Shown here piece after piece: positions 26,099 to 36,572 of a DNA stretch of 64,000 nucleotides. Positions within the stretch are counted from its first letter, which is position 1. Each line of letters starts with the position of its first letter. The stretch covers positions 124,001-188,000 of the forward strand of contig NZ_CP048265.1 of assembly GCF_019469205.1 (NCBI RefSeq), in the 5' to 3' direction. The position numbers and the translations under genes are program-made. The stretch comes from Gilliamella sp. ESL0405 (lineage in GTDB: Bacteria > Pseudomonadota > Gammaproteobacteria > Enterobacterales > Orbaceae). The notes below the pieces were generated by a model. That model did no database searches. It saw nothing but the letters and a program-made list of their open reading frames with translations, and had not been told where the DNA came from.

Positions 26099-29000
26099 TT
26101 ACCTATTTAGCTGTTTTAATATTGTTTCAAATGTTTTTTCGTTACCATCAAATGGAATTACTTGCTTGATAGCTTTACCTGGACCTTTACCTTGAGAATA
26201 ATCCCATATATTAATATGAGTACCTTTTTCAGGATCAAAGTCAACTCGCCAACCTATTTTTCCGTCGTTTGATTGTCGACCAATTGTTTTTCCATAACCC
26301 GCACTAATTTCAAGTCTTCCTATAACTGGTTTTGAGTCGACACCTAAATCACCAACAATATTTAAAGCATTGTTCCTCGCTTGTTCCCAACTTTTTACAG
26401 GCTTTAATGTTTGTTCAATACTTTTCCCTTTACTTGCTGCATCAGTAAACTTACCAAAAGCAGCAGCCGAAGCTAACATCAATCCATCATCAAGACTTAA
26501 TTCATTATTGCGAATTTGATAGGCAATATTACTTATATCAGGACCTGAGCCGAACGCACCTAATACATTATCTTTAAGGAATTTTTCCTGAATTTCTGTA
26601 TCAGATAGGCCATTAGCGCGCCATTCATCTAGTAAAATTCTAGTTCTTATTTCGTCAAGATATGGATTACCAATTAATCCACTTGGTGTCCAAAACATTG
26701 ATGATGCATCATAAACATCCCAATCAATAAATGCATGACCATACTTATTATCAACCTTACCTTGCTCAACGCCAGCAAGCATTGAATTAGTATACCATGT
26801 TACAAATTGTTCATAATCTGCTTTAGTTAATTCACCAGATCTATACAAATCAACCAGTTTTTGACCAGCTTCTTGTTCTTTTAGGATATAAGTATTATAA
26901 GCATCATTTTTACATTCGCTATCATTACATCCTATATATTGTAGTTGTAATTTATCCACCTCATCATAACCTACAATACCTTTAATTTTTTCATAGAGTT
27001 CTTTACTTTCTTTATCAAGTTTTTCGACGCCCCGTTCATTACTCAACAAGTTATTCTCAACCGCATTCTTCCCGGCAGCAATTGCCGCACCGGCAGCGCC
27101 GGTATCACCGCCACCGGCGGCAATCGCCAGGCCGGCTGCCAGCTGGGCGAGGGCGCTGATGTTTTGTTTTTCGGCTTCGGTTAAGTCTTTAACGTCTTTA
27201 CCGTAGAGTTGCTCACGAATCAGTTTTGCCGCCAGCTCACCGACAACCGCTCCGGCCCCACCGGCAATCGACGGGCCACCTTGCAGCTCAGCAACAACGG
27301 CGCCAAGTATCGCATGGGCAATTAAGTTGCCGGCGATATCATCGGTCACCCAGTTACCTTTTTCATCTTGATGACCGGTATGCAGTTTGATTTGCTCGGC
27401 AATCCACGGCGCACTGGCACCCGCCAGACTACCGGCAATATCACCGGTGATCACCCCGGTTACAATCGCCATAGCGGTATCAATCCCTTTACTGACATTA
27501 CCGCCCATTGTGCCCAGATTTTTATCTTTATTGGCTTTTAGCTGAGTATCAACCAGCGCGTAATAAATGGAGTCTTCATTTGCGCTATAATATTGTTCAA
27601 ATGAGGCGTATTTCGCTTTTTCCTCATCACTTAAATGTTTATATTGCTTTTCTGCTTCCGCCCGGATTAACGCATCCTTGTTTTTATCCACCTCTTTTTG
27701 TGCCTCAATGCGGTCATATTTCTTCACCACACTTTTAGCCTGTTGGGCAATATCTTTAATCAGCTCAACCGTCTCAATTTTATCCAGCTCTTTTTGCTTA
27801 TCAAAAATCTGTTTGAGCGGATTATTGGCACTGTCCGTATCCCGGCTTAAGCCGTTAATATCCTGTTTTTGCTGGTCCTGATTGCGGATGATTAACTCGC
27901 CTTTTTCCACCGCTGATTTGGTGGTGCTTGAGTCACTGTCACTGTCTTTAAATGCCGTTGGCGCACCGGGACCGGCCGTGCCACCACTAATGGCAACATG
28001 GGTCACTTTAAAGTCAGCTTTATTTTTAATATCACTGAAGCTGATAGTGCCGGTATCAAGTTTGTTTTTACTGGTATCTTCCGCTTTCGAGGCAATCACC
28101 GCGCCTTTTAAGTCCGTGTTATTGCCGACCGTAATATCATAGCCGCCTTTACCGGCAAAGATACCCGACTGGTCAGTCACACTCGCCCATTTACTTTCCA
28201 TTTCCGTGGCCGATAACGAGCCGTTCGCACTCACCCCACCATAACCGGCGGTGCCGCTGACTGAAGCACTGATTTTTTCATAATCATAATTATCGGTATC
28301 TTGCAGTGACTGAATGTTAAGATTATTGCCCACATTCATCTTCACCGTATCCCCTTTTAACTGACCACCGACCACATTCACATCATGACCGGTTTTGATA
28401 TTGAGTTGATTTTTAGCATCAATCACACTCTCGGTCCAGGCACTGCCGTCAGCGTTTTCCCGCTCCCGACTAAAGTTACCGTTGGCTTTAAACCGCAGAC
28501 CACTTTCATCGCCACCAAACTGAAGCTGAATGCCCACGCCACCGCCGTAGCTTTTCTCATCCCGGTCACTGTGCTGCGTATTGACCGCACCAATCACATT
28601 CACATCCCGGTTAGCGGTCAGATTAATATCATTGCCGGCTTTCACCTCACTGCCTTTTAAGGTGATATCCCCGCCTTGCTCATTTGCATCACCGGTTGCG
28701 GTGATATGAATATTCTGCCCGGCAGAGACCCCGCTACTGATAACATTATGTTGCTCCTGATTGACCTCCCGCTCAGTGCGCTGCGTGCCCACCATCACAC
28801 TGACACCGATTGATGCCTGTTTTTGACCTTGCTGATTTTGCAGCTGCAAATCTTCAATCGCTTCAAGTGCGGTCAGCGCAGATTTAATCGATTGCAGGGC
28901 TAATAACTTATCATTGCCTTTCTCTTTCGCCCGCTCAACCGCTTTGGCCGCTTCATACATATCTGCTGCCGTACCGGTTAACGCAATGGTCAGTCCGGAT

Positions 29001-32000
29001 TTCTCATAAGTGTACTGCTCGTTATAGGTGGTTTTGGCATCAAGTGCCTCGATAGCCACATTCTCACCGGTTAAGTTCACATCCTGCTTGGCAATAATAT
29101 CACTGCCTTTGACGGTAATATCCTTACCGGCCTGAATGCTCACATTACCCTCAGTGCTGCCGACGGTACTGCCTAAATAGGCTTGCTCGCTATCGGTCTG
29201 TTTCAGATTTTCTTTCTCATGACCAATGGTCACCCCGATACCGCCGCTACTCATCAGCCCGGATTTTTTCGTCTTTGTCTCTTGTTTACGGTAATAAGAC
29301 TCCTCGGCGGCATCAATATCAATATTATTGCCCGCCTTCAGATTGACATCGTGAGTACCGACCACCTGACTACCGGTGACACTTAAATTATTCCCGGCGG
29401 CAATAGTGACACTATCGCCATAGAGCTGACTGCCTTTTTCGGTGGTATTATCGATTTGCGTCTGCGTGGTGGTGGTCGTTTTATTTAAAAAGCCTTTGCT
29501 TGAACTCTTATGGAACTCATCTAACTCAAATCGCTCAGACGACGTCCCGATAGCGATATCATTATCGGCATAAAGCCCTAATTGCTTACCGGCAGCAATA
29601 TCGACCGTTTTGGCATCAATATCATGCCCGGCACTTAACGTCACATTATTGGCGGCACTGATTTCACTGCCAACGACATTGTGTTCATGGCTTTTACGAT
29701 AATGTTTGCCGCCCCCTAAATCTAACTTCTCTTCAATCTCAGCGGCAGTAAAGCGAATATCATGACCGGCGTGCAACGACGTATTGCCTGTCTCCGCATT
29801 ATTAATAATCCAGCCGGCTTTAGCATGAATATCATGCCCGGCATCGATAACAATATTGCCATTATTCACCTGAATGATACTGGCCTGGTCGATATTGGTG
29901 GTGACATTATTACCACGGATTTGCGTGCGGGTACTGGACAGAAGATTGATATCATTATCGGCAGATAAATAAACCAGCTTATCACCGACTAACTTCCCGT
30001 AATTGGTAATATCATTTTTTGCATCGATTGCCACCCGCTCACCGAATACCGTGCCACTATTGGTGACATTATTGCCGGATAACTGAATATCTTTTTTCGC
30101 ATTAATTAATCCACTGCTATTAAGCGCCTGACCTTTAATAAAGACATTATCACCGGCAATTAACGCACCGTCATGGCTGAGCTCAGTGCGGTTAACAATG
30201 TAAACCTGCGGCACTAAAACATCGATTGCTTGATTATTAATGACCACCTGCTTTTTCACCAACAAAACCATATCAGTGGTTAACGCTTTCATCTGCTCAG
30301 CAGACAGCTCCACCCCCGGCGCAATACCGTATTGATTAGCAAAGCTAATACCGGCATCCATTAAGGCTTGATACTGCGCTAAATCATTTTCATAGCCTTG
30401 CAAATAGCGATGACCGGTCAAACCAACGATTTGTTCCTTAATCAGTTGTTGCTCATAATAACCGTCACCTAAGCGCTTAAGCACCGAGTCCGGATCGGCT
30501 TTTAAGCGACTTAACATATAGTCTGAACTTAACCATTTCTTACGCTGAGTAAAGTTAGGGTCGGTTTCAATAATATAATTTTTATCGGTATCTTTATTGA
30601 CGATCCATAAACTGTTATCCGGCAGGGTTAAATTAGGCTCATAAATGCTGATAGTTTTAGGCGGGGTGATATCCTTATCGGCGGTGGCTAAATCGGCATG
30701 ATCCGCCTGTTGGCTTTGCTGATTTAAATGGTCATCAATATTATTATCGACAGGGGTATTTGCAGAGGTGATAACCTCCTGTTTATCGATTGTCGCGTTA
30801 ACCGCCGTGGTATTATCGTGCCCAAAATGCGGGTTATCAATCTGTTTTTCGTGTTGCTTAGCTGAATCTTGAACAGGCTGATTAATATCAACATGTTGAT
30901 GGGTATTTTCAACCGTTGTTGGTTGACGAGCGGTATCGTTTAATTGAGCCTGCTCAAATATTTGATGATCTAAAATATTCGTATTTAATGCATTATCAAT
31001 AACGACTTCATCGGCTTTTGTAAAATCTCGCTCATAACATCTATAGTCATCTTTGTGCTTATGAGTACGGTGATAATACTTCCCGGAATAAACATATTTT
31101 GTGACAGCCTCTTGCGAGATATTGTTTAACTGATCGACATTAATATTGACATTTTTACCGGCAATAATTTTACTGTCGTGATTATTTAACGTTTGTCCTT
31201 GTATCGTAATATTACCGGTGGCGGTGATTTTACTTGGATCTGTTTCGAGCAAAACCGTATGATATTTCTGTTTATATATATCATATTCCCAAGAGTTTAC
31301 GATTGCGTGTACGCCTTTAGATTTCGCACTAAACCTTTGTAGTATCGATTCACGGTTATGTTTTATATAATCGGGAATGTCGTTCCAACGATAGTAGCAT
31401 CGACCCCCCTTTTTATCACAATAAAACCCTTCTAGACCTTTAATACCTTCAAAATACAGATCAATATTCCATATGCGAAAAAGTACGTCCTCAGGTAAAT
31501 ATTTGGTTTGGCCGTCCCCCTCTGCCGTTTGAAAATAAAGTTCATGTTCCGGAGGCTCGTCACTTTGGCGCATTTCAGTGACAATATGGTCATTAATATT
31601 ATTAATGACCTTCGCATTAATCAATAAATTGCCGTGTGATTCAATGGTTGCTGAATGGTTTTCAATCAGTTCGGCTTGACCTTTTACATTGTAATGTTCA
31701 TCAAGTTCGCCGCCAATAATAAAATCACCCAGACTCAATAACTGAGCATGCGCATAGTTATTGAGCGTATTGACCCCTAAATGAAAATTTTGTCGGGCAG
31801 CAATGACCGGCGCAGTACCATTTTGTGCCCGATTATTCAGCGTTATGGCGTTAATGGCTAAATTATCGGCATAGATTCGACCGGTTTGTAAGTTATTTAA
31901 TGTGTTACTGTCAATAATTGCGGTTGTGCCATTAATTAGGCCATAGTTGGTGGCATTTTGATGATTTAATGCCAGATAATCGGCACTAATTTCTGCTTGT

Positions 32001-35000
32001 TGTTCATTGATAAGTTGTTGGCTTTTTAAGCTGACTTGTTTGCCGGCTGTAATTTTGTTTTTATTGATGATGTCATGTTCACTGCTAATCGATAAGTGAC
32101 CATTCGCGGTAATTTCACTGTCATTAACAAAACTGTCTTCTAACTCAAGCGATAAATCATTTTTCGTTTTAATCGTACCATTACCACGAAATGATTTTGT
32201 TTTGAGCAATAAGTTGTCAGAGAGTAAATAACCTTGATCGTTATCAAAGTCCTTAGCATCAATAATAATTTTATTATTGGCGGTTAAACTGGCTAACTGA
32301 TTGTTTAAAGCGTTGCTTTCGAGCAGGATATTTTCTGCCACATAGTGAGATTGGCGGTTATTAATTTGCTGTGCCTTAATATCAACAAGACCATTGGTTT
32401 TAAACGAGGCGGATTGGTTATCAATATTGATTGCCTGTAATGAAATACCGTTATTAGACAATAATTTGGCATGTTGATTTTCAATATGACCATTTAATGA
32501 AGCGAGTTTAATGGCGCCACTAGCGGTCAGCTCAGCAAAACGGTTGTTGATACCATTTGCCACATCGAAAGTAATAGTGTTTTCCGACACCACATTGGCC
32601 GACTCATTATCAAGCGTTTCAGCATTTATGTCGATATTACCTTTGGCTTGTAAATCAGCTTGTTGGTTATTGATTTGATTGGTTTGAATCGATATCGCTT
32701 TATCCGCCACTAATTTGGCATTTTGGTTGGCAATGTCGTCAGCCTTAATGGTCAAATCGCCTTGCGTTAATATTTTTGCTTGTTGGTTATTGAGTGTTTG
32801 GCTTTCAATATTGGTACCGTTTTTACCGGAAAGCAGTAAGGCGGACTGATTGTCAAATTGATCGGCTTTGACCGCAATTTCTGTTTGCGATTGTAATGTT
32901 GCATTAGCATTATTCAGTGCTTTGGTGGCTATTTTTATGGCCGCATTTGCCACTAAAGTCGCATTAGCGTTGTTAAACGCCTGATTATTGATCGTTATTG
33001 CATTATCGGCTTTAAACACGGCGTCTTGATTATTGAGTTTAGTTGAATCAACGGTAATTGATTGACCGCTAAATAATTTAGCCTCGGCATTCTCGACGGT
33101 TTGTGCCTCGATCGTCATATTGTCTTTAGCACTCAACGCCGCTTGATCATTATTCAGTTGCTGGCTGTGAATAGTTATGGATTGATCTGAAACAAGTTGA
33201 GCCCCTGAGTTATCAAATTGGTTAGCGTTAATGTTGATATTCTGCTTCGCCTGCCATTTAGCCTGGTTATTAATCAGCGTTGAGGCGTCAACATCGATAT
33301 TGCCTTGTGCGCCAATTTCACTTTCCGTGGTATTGATTTGCTCAGCGCGAATTTGCATATTTTTTTCAGCAACCAGTTGGGCATTTTGTAACGCTAAAAC
33401 GTGCTGTGTATTAATTTGCATATTGCCTTTACTGCCAAGCGAGGCTTGATTGAGTGAGGCGTTTTCACTGTTGATAGTGAAATCACCTTCAGAAACATAC
33501 TGCGCAAGGTCACTGCTAAGTTGCTTGCTTTTAATCTCAATGCCTTGTTTAGCCTGAATCACACTCGATCGATTATCCATAACATCGCTGGTTAGATTAA
33601 TGATGCCATGACTGGATAATTGCGCTTTTTGATTATCTAACTGGTTGGATTTTAGGGTAATAGATTGCACACCCAAAAATCGAGCAGCGCTGTTGATGAT
33701 GTTATTGGCATTAATACTAATTTTACTTGCCTGAATTCGCGCTTTTGTGTTGTCGAGATCCTGGGTATTTATGGCCAGATTTTTGAAAGATATTAAGGTT
33801 GCTTCACGGTTATCTAACTGCTCACTGTCAATAGTCAGGTCTTTTTCAGCCTGAATATTGGTGTATTGGTTATTAAAGTATTTGGCGAATATTGCAACAT
33901 GACCGCCACTGATCCATTTGCCGTCCTGGTTATTGAGTTCGGTCGTGTTGATCGTCATGCCATTTATGGCATAAAGCGTTGAATGATGGGTGTTGGCTTG
34001 TGCCGCTGTCAGATTCAGTTGTTGGTTAGCGTACAATTGACCACGGTTGAATGATGCCAGCTTTAAAGCTTTAATGGATAGATCTTTGGCCGCTCTGATA
34101 ACCGCATCGTCAGCTTCAATGGTCGTGGCGTCCAAATTGATTTGACCGTTGGATAAAAACTCACTTTTGGTTAAGTTCTGTTGCTGACCGCTAACGTTAA
34201 TATCGTCCTTAGCACTGACAGAAGCATCGGTTAAATCAATTTGCTCACTGTCTAATGCAATGATGCCTTCGGAATAAAGAGTTGCGCCTTTGGCACTCAA
34301 TTGCTTTTCCGCATCTAATGTTATGTTAGTATTCCCATACAAATAACTGTTGTTGGTCGATAACTGCCGGGTAGAGAGTAATAAGCCATTATTGGCGACC
34401 AATTTAGCGTTATCATTGTTGATTTTTTCAGAATAAACCATGATGGATTTATCTGATAAAATTGTACCAAATTGGTTGTTAAATAATTGATAAGCTGAAA
34501 TGTGAATGTTGCCGGTACCTTGCAATTTACCCTTTTCATTAAACAGGTTATCACCGGTCAGGCTGATTTCCCGGCCGCTGACTAAGGTGGCGCCTTGATT
34601 ATTTAAGCGATTAAAGTAGTAATTAATCGGCCCATTCGATCGGATAAAGCTTGAAGCGTTTTCGATGGTATTGGCTTCAACATAGATATCTTGCCCGGCT
34701 TGTATATTGGCTTCTTGCGTGGATAACGTTTGTGCGGTAATTGCTAATGATTGCTCAGTAACGGCCTGTAAATTATCCATAATGGCGTTATTTGCCGATA
34801 GTGAAATTTCCCCTTTAGCACTTAAGTTACCCGATTGCATCTGCACATCATTGGCCTGGATATCAATGGTACTATTAGTGTTAAGGTCTGCTGCTTGCGC
34901 TTTTATTTGATCTGCTTTTAAGGTGATAGACTCTTGCGCTAACAGTTGGCTATGGTCGGCAGTGAGCTTATTGGTTTGTATTTCAATCCCTTGTTTAGCT

Positions 35001-36484
35001 TGCACTGTGGCGTTATCAATATCGATTTGTTGGTTATTTGATAACTGTAATTGTTGCTCTGTCTGAATTTTTGCCGAATTGAGAGAAATATTCTCTTCAC
35101 CGGTCAAATGCAGCTTATTGGCATAAGTTTGACTGTTATTCAGATTCAGATTGTTCTTGGCATTGAGCGATAGTGTCTGGCCGGCACTGTTTTTACCGTT
35201 GAAATTGATGTCATTTGCGGTGCCGGAAATATTACCTTTATTATGGATCAGTTTTCCTTGCTCATTAATGCCGGCGGCAACTCGACTTGCCTCAGTGCTG
35301 TCGATTTTTTGGGCATTTAAGGTAATATCATGTTGAGCGATGATTGCCCCTTCATTGGTGATCGCATTTTGACTATTTAATTTAATATTTTGTTTACTGT
35401 AGATCTGACGGCGATTAGTGATATCTTGCTGACTGTTTAAGGTGATATCTTTCTGCGCTTGTAATGTACCGGTATTAATAATTTTTCCGTCTGCACGAAT
35501 CACGATATTATCTGAGCTTGCGCCAAGTTCGCCGGCATTGTGTACCCCAACGCCTTTTTCGGTACCAATCATGTTGATTTGACCGGCATACATGCCGCCA
35601 AATTGTGAAACATCGATCGATACTTCGGGTTTATCTTCGGTATGAGTACCGTCTAACGCAGTAACGTTTTTGGTATCACGGCTGACTTGATTTTTACCGG
35701 TGATAACATTGGCTTCATTTGCCCATACCGCAGCATTAATCGATACTGAGCGGGCAATTAAATCGGTATAGCTTTGCGTTGAGCCATCGAGCCCTTTACC
35801 GGTGACATTAATATGTCCTTGTTCAACCCGGTAACCGGTTAATTCACCATTATCGATAGTCGGGGTACCGGTGGTTAAGGTGCCTCGATTAGCGTTAATA
35901 AAGCCACAGCCATGACAGGTAATACCCGAAGGGTTAGCGATAATCACTTGCGCTTTTTGGCCGGCAACTTCAATCACGCCATTTAGTTGGCTTGGATTAC
36001 GTGAATTGACTTCATTTAAGATAATTTTAGCCGGACCGGTTGTTTTTAAGTTTTCATTACCTTGAACATAACCGCCAATCTGGGTTTGATTGATTTTGCT
36101 GCTGTTGTTTAAAATTACCCCTTGCTGTGAGACATCAAATTGGGTGTATTTATTGTGTGAAAGACCTTTATTATTCGGCGTTTGTATATTAATTTGGGTG
36201 ACACCATTTGCCGCCGAGATCACTTGCGGTTGCTGATTTTTATTTGCCTGATTATCAACAACAATATTATTACCATAGGCTGGTGAGATGATAGATACAA
36301 AGCCTAACGAGATAGATACGAATAAGCTTATCGGTTGCAATGCAAATAAACAGGATTTGAATAATGATTGTTTATCTTCTTTATTGGCTTTTTCATGACC
36401 ATTAGGCGTTTTAGCAATATCGGCGACAACCATTTGGATACCGCGTTTTTTATTAAAAATGACTCGATATAGGTGCTTATTCAT
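26099..36484 (-). CDS. cdiA: CDI effector CdiA, full-length two-partner secretion exoprotein
   Basis: A 3461-residue filament protein exported by CdiB. Parts in order: extended signal peptide (MNKHLYRVIFNKKRG..., cleavage near SPAYGN, about residue 71); TPS domain with NPSGI and CHGCGF (about 75-320); long FHA-1 repeats of about 20 residues (about 330-1580); a receptor-binding-like part with a Cys pair in GFYCDKKGGRCYYRW (about 1590-1840); FHA-2 repeats; and a pretoxin region ending AAGKNAVENN (about 3145). The last 315 residues are the toxin, whose end (IGRQSNDGKIGWRVDFDPEK, then GTHINIWDYSQGKGPGKAI) resembles type-24 polymorphic toxins. AAGGAATTAAAAA precedes the ATG. cdiB lies 88 bases upstream. 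Confidence 0.93.
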   Translation of the reverse strand: MNKHLYRVIFNKKRGIQMVVADIAKTPNGHEKANKEDKQSLFKSCLFALQPISLFVSISLGFVSIISPAYGNNIVVDNQANKNQQPQVISAANGVTQINIQTPNNKGLSHNKYTQFDVSQQGVILNNSSKINQTQIGGYVQGNENLKTTGPAKIILNEVNSRNPSQLNGVIEVAGQKAQVIIANPSGITCHGCGFINANRGTLTTGTPTIDNGELTGYRVEQGHINVTGKGLDGSTQSYTDLIARSVSINAAVWANEANVITGKNQVSRDTKNVTALDGTHTEDKPEVSIDVSQFGGMYAGQINMIGTEKGVGVHNAGELGASSDNIVIRADGKIINTGTLQAQKDITLNSQQDITNRRQIYSKQNIKLNSQNAITNEGAIIAQHDITLNAQKIDSTEASRVAAGINEQGKLIHNKGNISGTANDINFNGKNSAGQTLSLNAKNNLNLNNSQTYANKLHLTGEENISLNSAKIQTEQQLQLSNNQQIDIDNATVQAKQGIEIQTNKLTADHSQLLAQESITLKADQIKAQAADLNTNSTIDIQANDVQMQSGNLSAKGEISLSANNAIMDNLQAVTEQSLAITAQTLSTQEANIQAGQDIYVEANTIENASSFIRSNGPINYYFNRLNNQGATLVSGREISLTGDNLFNEKGKLQGTGNIHISAYQLFNNQFGTILSDKSIMVYSEKINNDNAKLVANNGLLLSTRQLSTNNSYLYGNTNITLDAEKQLSAKGATLYSEGIIALDSEQIDLTDASVSAKDDINVSGQQQNLTKSEFLSNGQINLDATTIEADDAVIRAAKDLSIKALKLASFNRGQLYANQQLNLTAAQANTHHSTLYAINGMTINTTELNNQDGKWISGGHVAIFAKYFNNQYTNIQAEKDLTIDSEQLDNREATLISFKNLAINTQDLDNTKARIQASKISINANNIINSAARFLGVQSITLKSNQLDNQKAQLSSHGIINLTSDVMDNRSSVIQAKQGIEIKSKQLSSDLAQYVSEGDFTINSENASLNQASLGSKGNMQINTQHVLALQNAQLVAEKNMQIRAEQINTTESEIGAQGNIDVDASTLINNQAKWQAKQNININANQFDNSGAQLVSDQSITIHSQQLNNDQAALSAKDNMTIEAQTVENAEAKLFSGQSITVDSTKLNNQDAVFKADNAITINNQAFNNANATLVANAAIKIATKALNNANATLQSQTEIAVKADQFDNQSALLLSGKNGTNIESQTLNNQQAKILTQGDLTIKADDIANQNAKLVADKAISIQTNQINNQQADLQAKGNIDINAETLDNESANVVSENTITFDVANGINNRFAELTASGAIKLASLNGHIENQHAKLLSNNGISLQAINIDNQSASFKTNGLVDIKAQQINNRQSHYVAENILLESNALNNQLASLTANNKIIIDAKDFDNDQGYLLSDNLLLKTKSFRGNGTIKTKNDLSLELEDSFVNDSEITANGHLSISSEHDIINKNKITAGKQVSLKSQQLINEQQAEISADYLALNHQNATNYGLINGTTAIIDSNTLNNLQTGRIYADNLAINAITLNNRAQNGTAPVIAARQNFHLGVNTLNNYAHAQLLSLGDFIIGGELDEHYNVKGQAELIENHSATIESHGNLLINAKVINNINDHIVTEMRQSDEPPEHELYFQTAEGDGQTKYLPEDVLFRIWNIDLYFEGIKGLEGFYCDKKGGRCYYRWNDIPDYIKHNRESILQRFSAKSKGVHAIVNSWEYDIYKQKYHTVLLETDPSKITATGNITIQGQTLNNHDSKIIAGKNVNINVDQLNNISQEAVTKYVYSGKYYHRTHKHKDDYRCYERDFTKADEVVIDNALNTNILDHQIFEQAQLNDTARQPTTVENTHQHVDINQPVQDSAKQHEKQIDNPHFGHDNTTAVNATIDKQEVITSANTPVDNNIDDHLNQQSQQADHADLATADKDITPPKTISIYEPNLTLPDNSLWIVNKDTDKNYIIETDPNFTQRKKWLSSDYMLSRLKADPDSVLKRLGDGYYEQQLIKEQIVGLTGHRYLQGYENDLAQYQALMDAGISFANQYGIAPGVELSAEQMKALTTDMVLLVKKQVVINNQAIDVLVPQVYIVNRTELSHDGALIAGDNVFIKGQALNSSGLINAKKDIQLSGNNVTNSGTVFGERVAIDAKNDITNYGKLVGDKLVYLSADNDINLLSSTRTQIRGNNVTTNIDQASIIQVNNGNIVIDAGHDIHAKAGWIINNAETGNTSLHAGHDIRFTAAEIEEKLDLGGGKHYRKSHEHNVVGSEISAANNVTLSAGHDIDAKTVDIAAGKQLGLYADNDIAIGTSSERFELDEFHKSSSKGFLNKTTTTTQTQIDNTTEKGSQLYGDSVTIAAGNNLSVTGSQVVGTHDVNLKAGNNIDIDAAEESYYRKQETKTKKSGLMSSGGIGVTIGHEKENLKQTDSEQAYLGSTVGSTEGNVSIQAGKDITVKGSDIIAKQDVNLTGENVAIEALDAKTTYNEQYTYEKSGLTIALTGTAADMYEAAKAVERAKEKGNDKLLALQSIKSALTALEAIEDLQLQNQQGQKQASIGVSVMVGTQRTEREVNQEQHNVISSGVSAGQNIHITATGDANEQGGDITLKGSEVKAGNDINLTANRDVNVIGAVNTQHSDRDEKSYGGGVGIQLQFGGDESGLRFKANGNFSRERENADGSAWTESVIDAKNQLNIKTGHDVNVVGGQLKGDTVKMNVGNNLNIQSLQDTDNYDYEKISASVSGTAGYGGVSANGSLSATEMESKWASVTDQSGIFAGKGGYDITVGNNTDLKGAVIASKAEDTSKNKLDTGTISFSDIKNKADFKVTHVAISGGTAGPGAPTAFKDSDSDSSTTKSAVEKGELIIRNQDQQKQDINGLSRDTDSANNPLKQIFDKQKELDKIETVELIKDIAQQAKSVVKKYDRIEAQKEVDKNKDALIRAEAEKQYKHLSDEEKAKYASFEQYYSANEDSIYYALVDTQLKANKDKNLGTMGGNVSKGIDTAMAIVTGVITGDIAGSLAGASAPWIAEQIKLHTGHQDEKGNWVTDDIAGNLIAHAILGAVVAELQGGPSIAGGAGAVVGELAAKLIREQLYGKDVKDLTEAEKQNISALAQLAAGLAIAAGGGDTGAAGAAIAAGKNAVENNLLSNERGVEKLDKESKELYEKIKGIVGYDEVDKLQLQYIGCNDSECKNDAYNTYILKEQEAGQKLVDLYRSGELTKADYEQFVTWYTNSMLAGVEQGKVDNKYGHAFIDWDVYDASSMFWTPSGLIGNPYLDEIRTRILLDEWRANGLSDTEIQEKFLKDNVLGAFGSGPDISNIAYQIRNNELSLDDGLMLASAAAFGKFTDAASKGKSIEQTLKPVKSWEQARNNALNIVGDLGVDSKPVIGRLEISAGYGKTIGRQSNDGKIGWRVDFDPEKGTHINIWDYSQGKGPGKAIKQVIPFDGNEKTFETILKQLNR
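27050..30945 (-). repeat. Master copy of the cdiA core shared by the orphan copies
   Basis: This part of cdiA recurs at 20436-24331 (full length), 16179-18770, 11717-12236 and 14869-15031. It is more GC-rich than the toxin and immunity genes around it and than the chromosomal genes. Confidence 0.92.
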
Positions 36485-36572
36485 TTTTTAATTCCTTCAT
36501 TCCATTCTGTTTATTACTTATTTCCATGTATAACTGGTCGGGTATACGATGTGTAATTCACGCAATACTCAG

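Noticed and set aside
11214-36484. Insertion sequence or transposase-driven origin of the CDI array
   Set aside because: I found no transposase frame, terminal inverted repeats or tRNA attachment site in the region.
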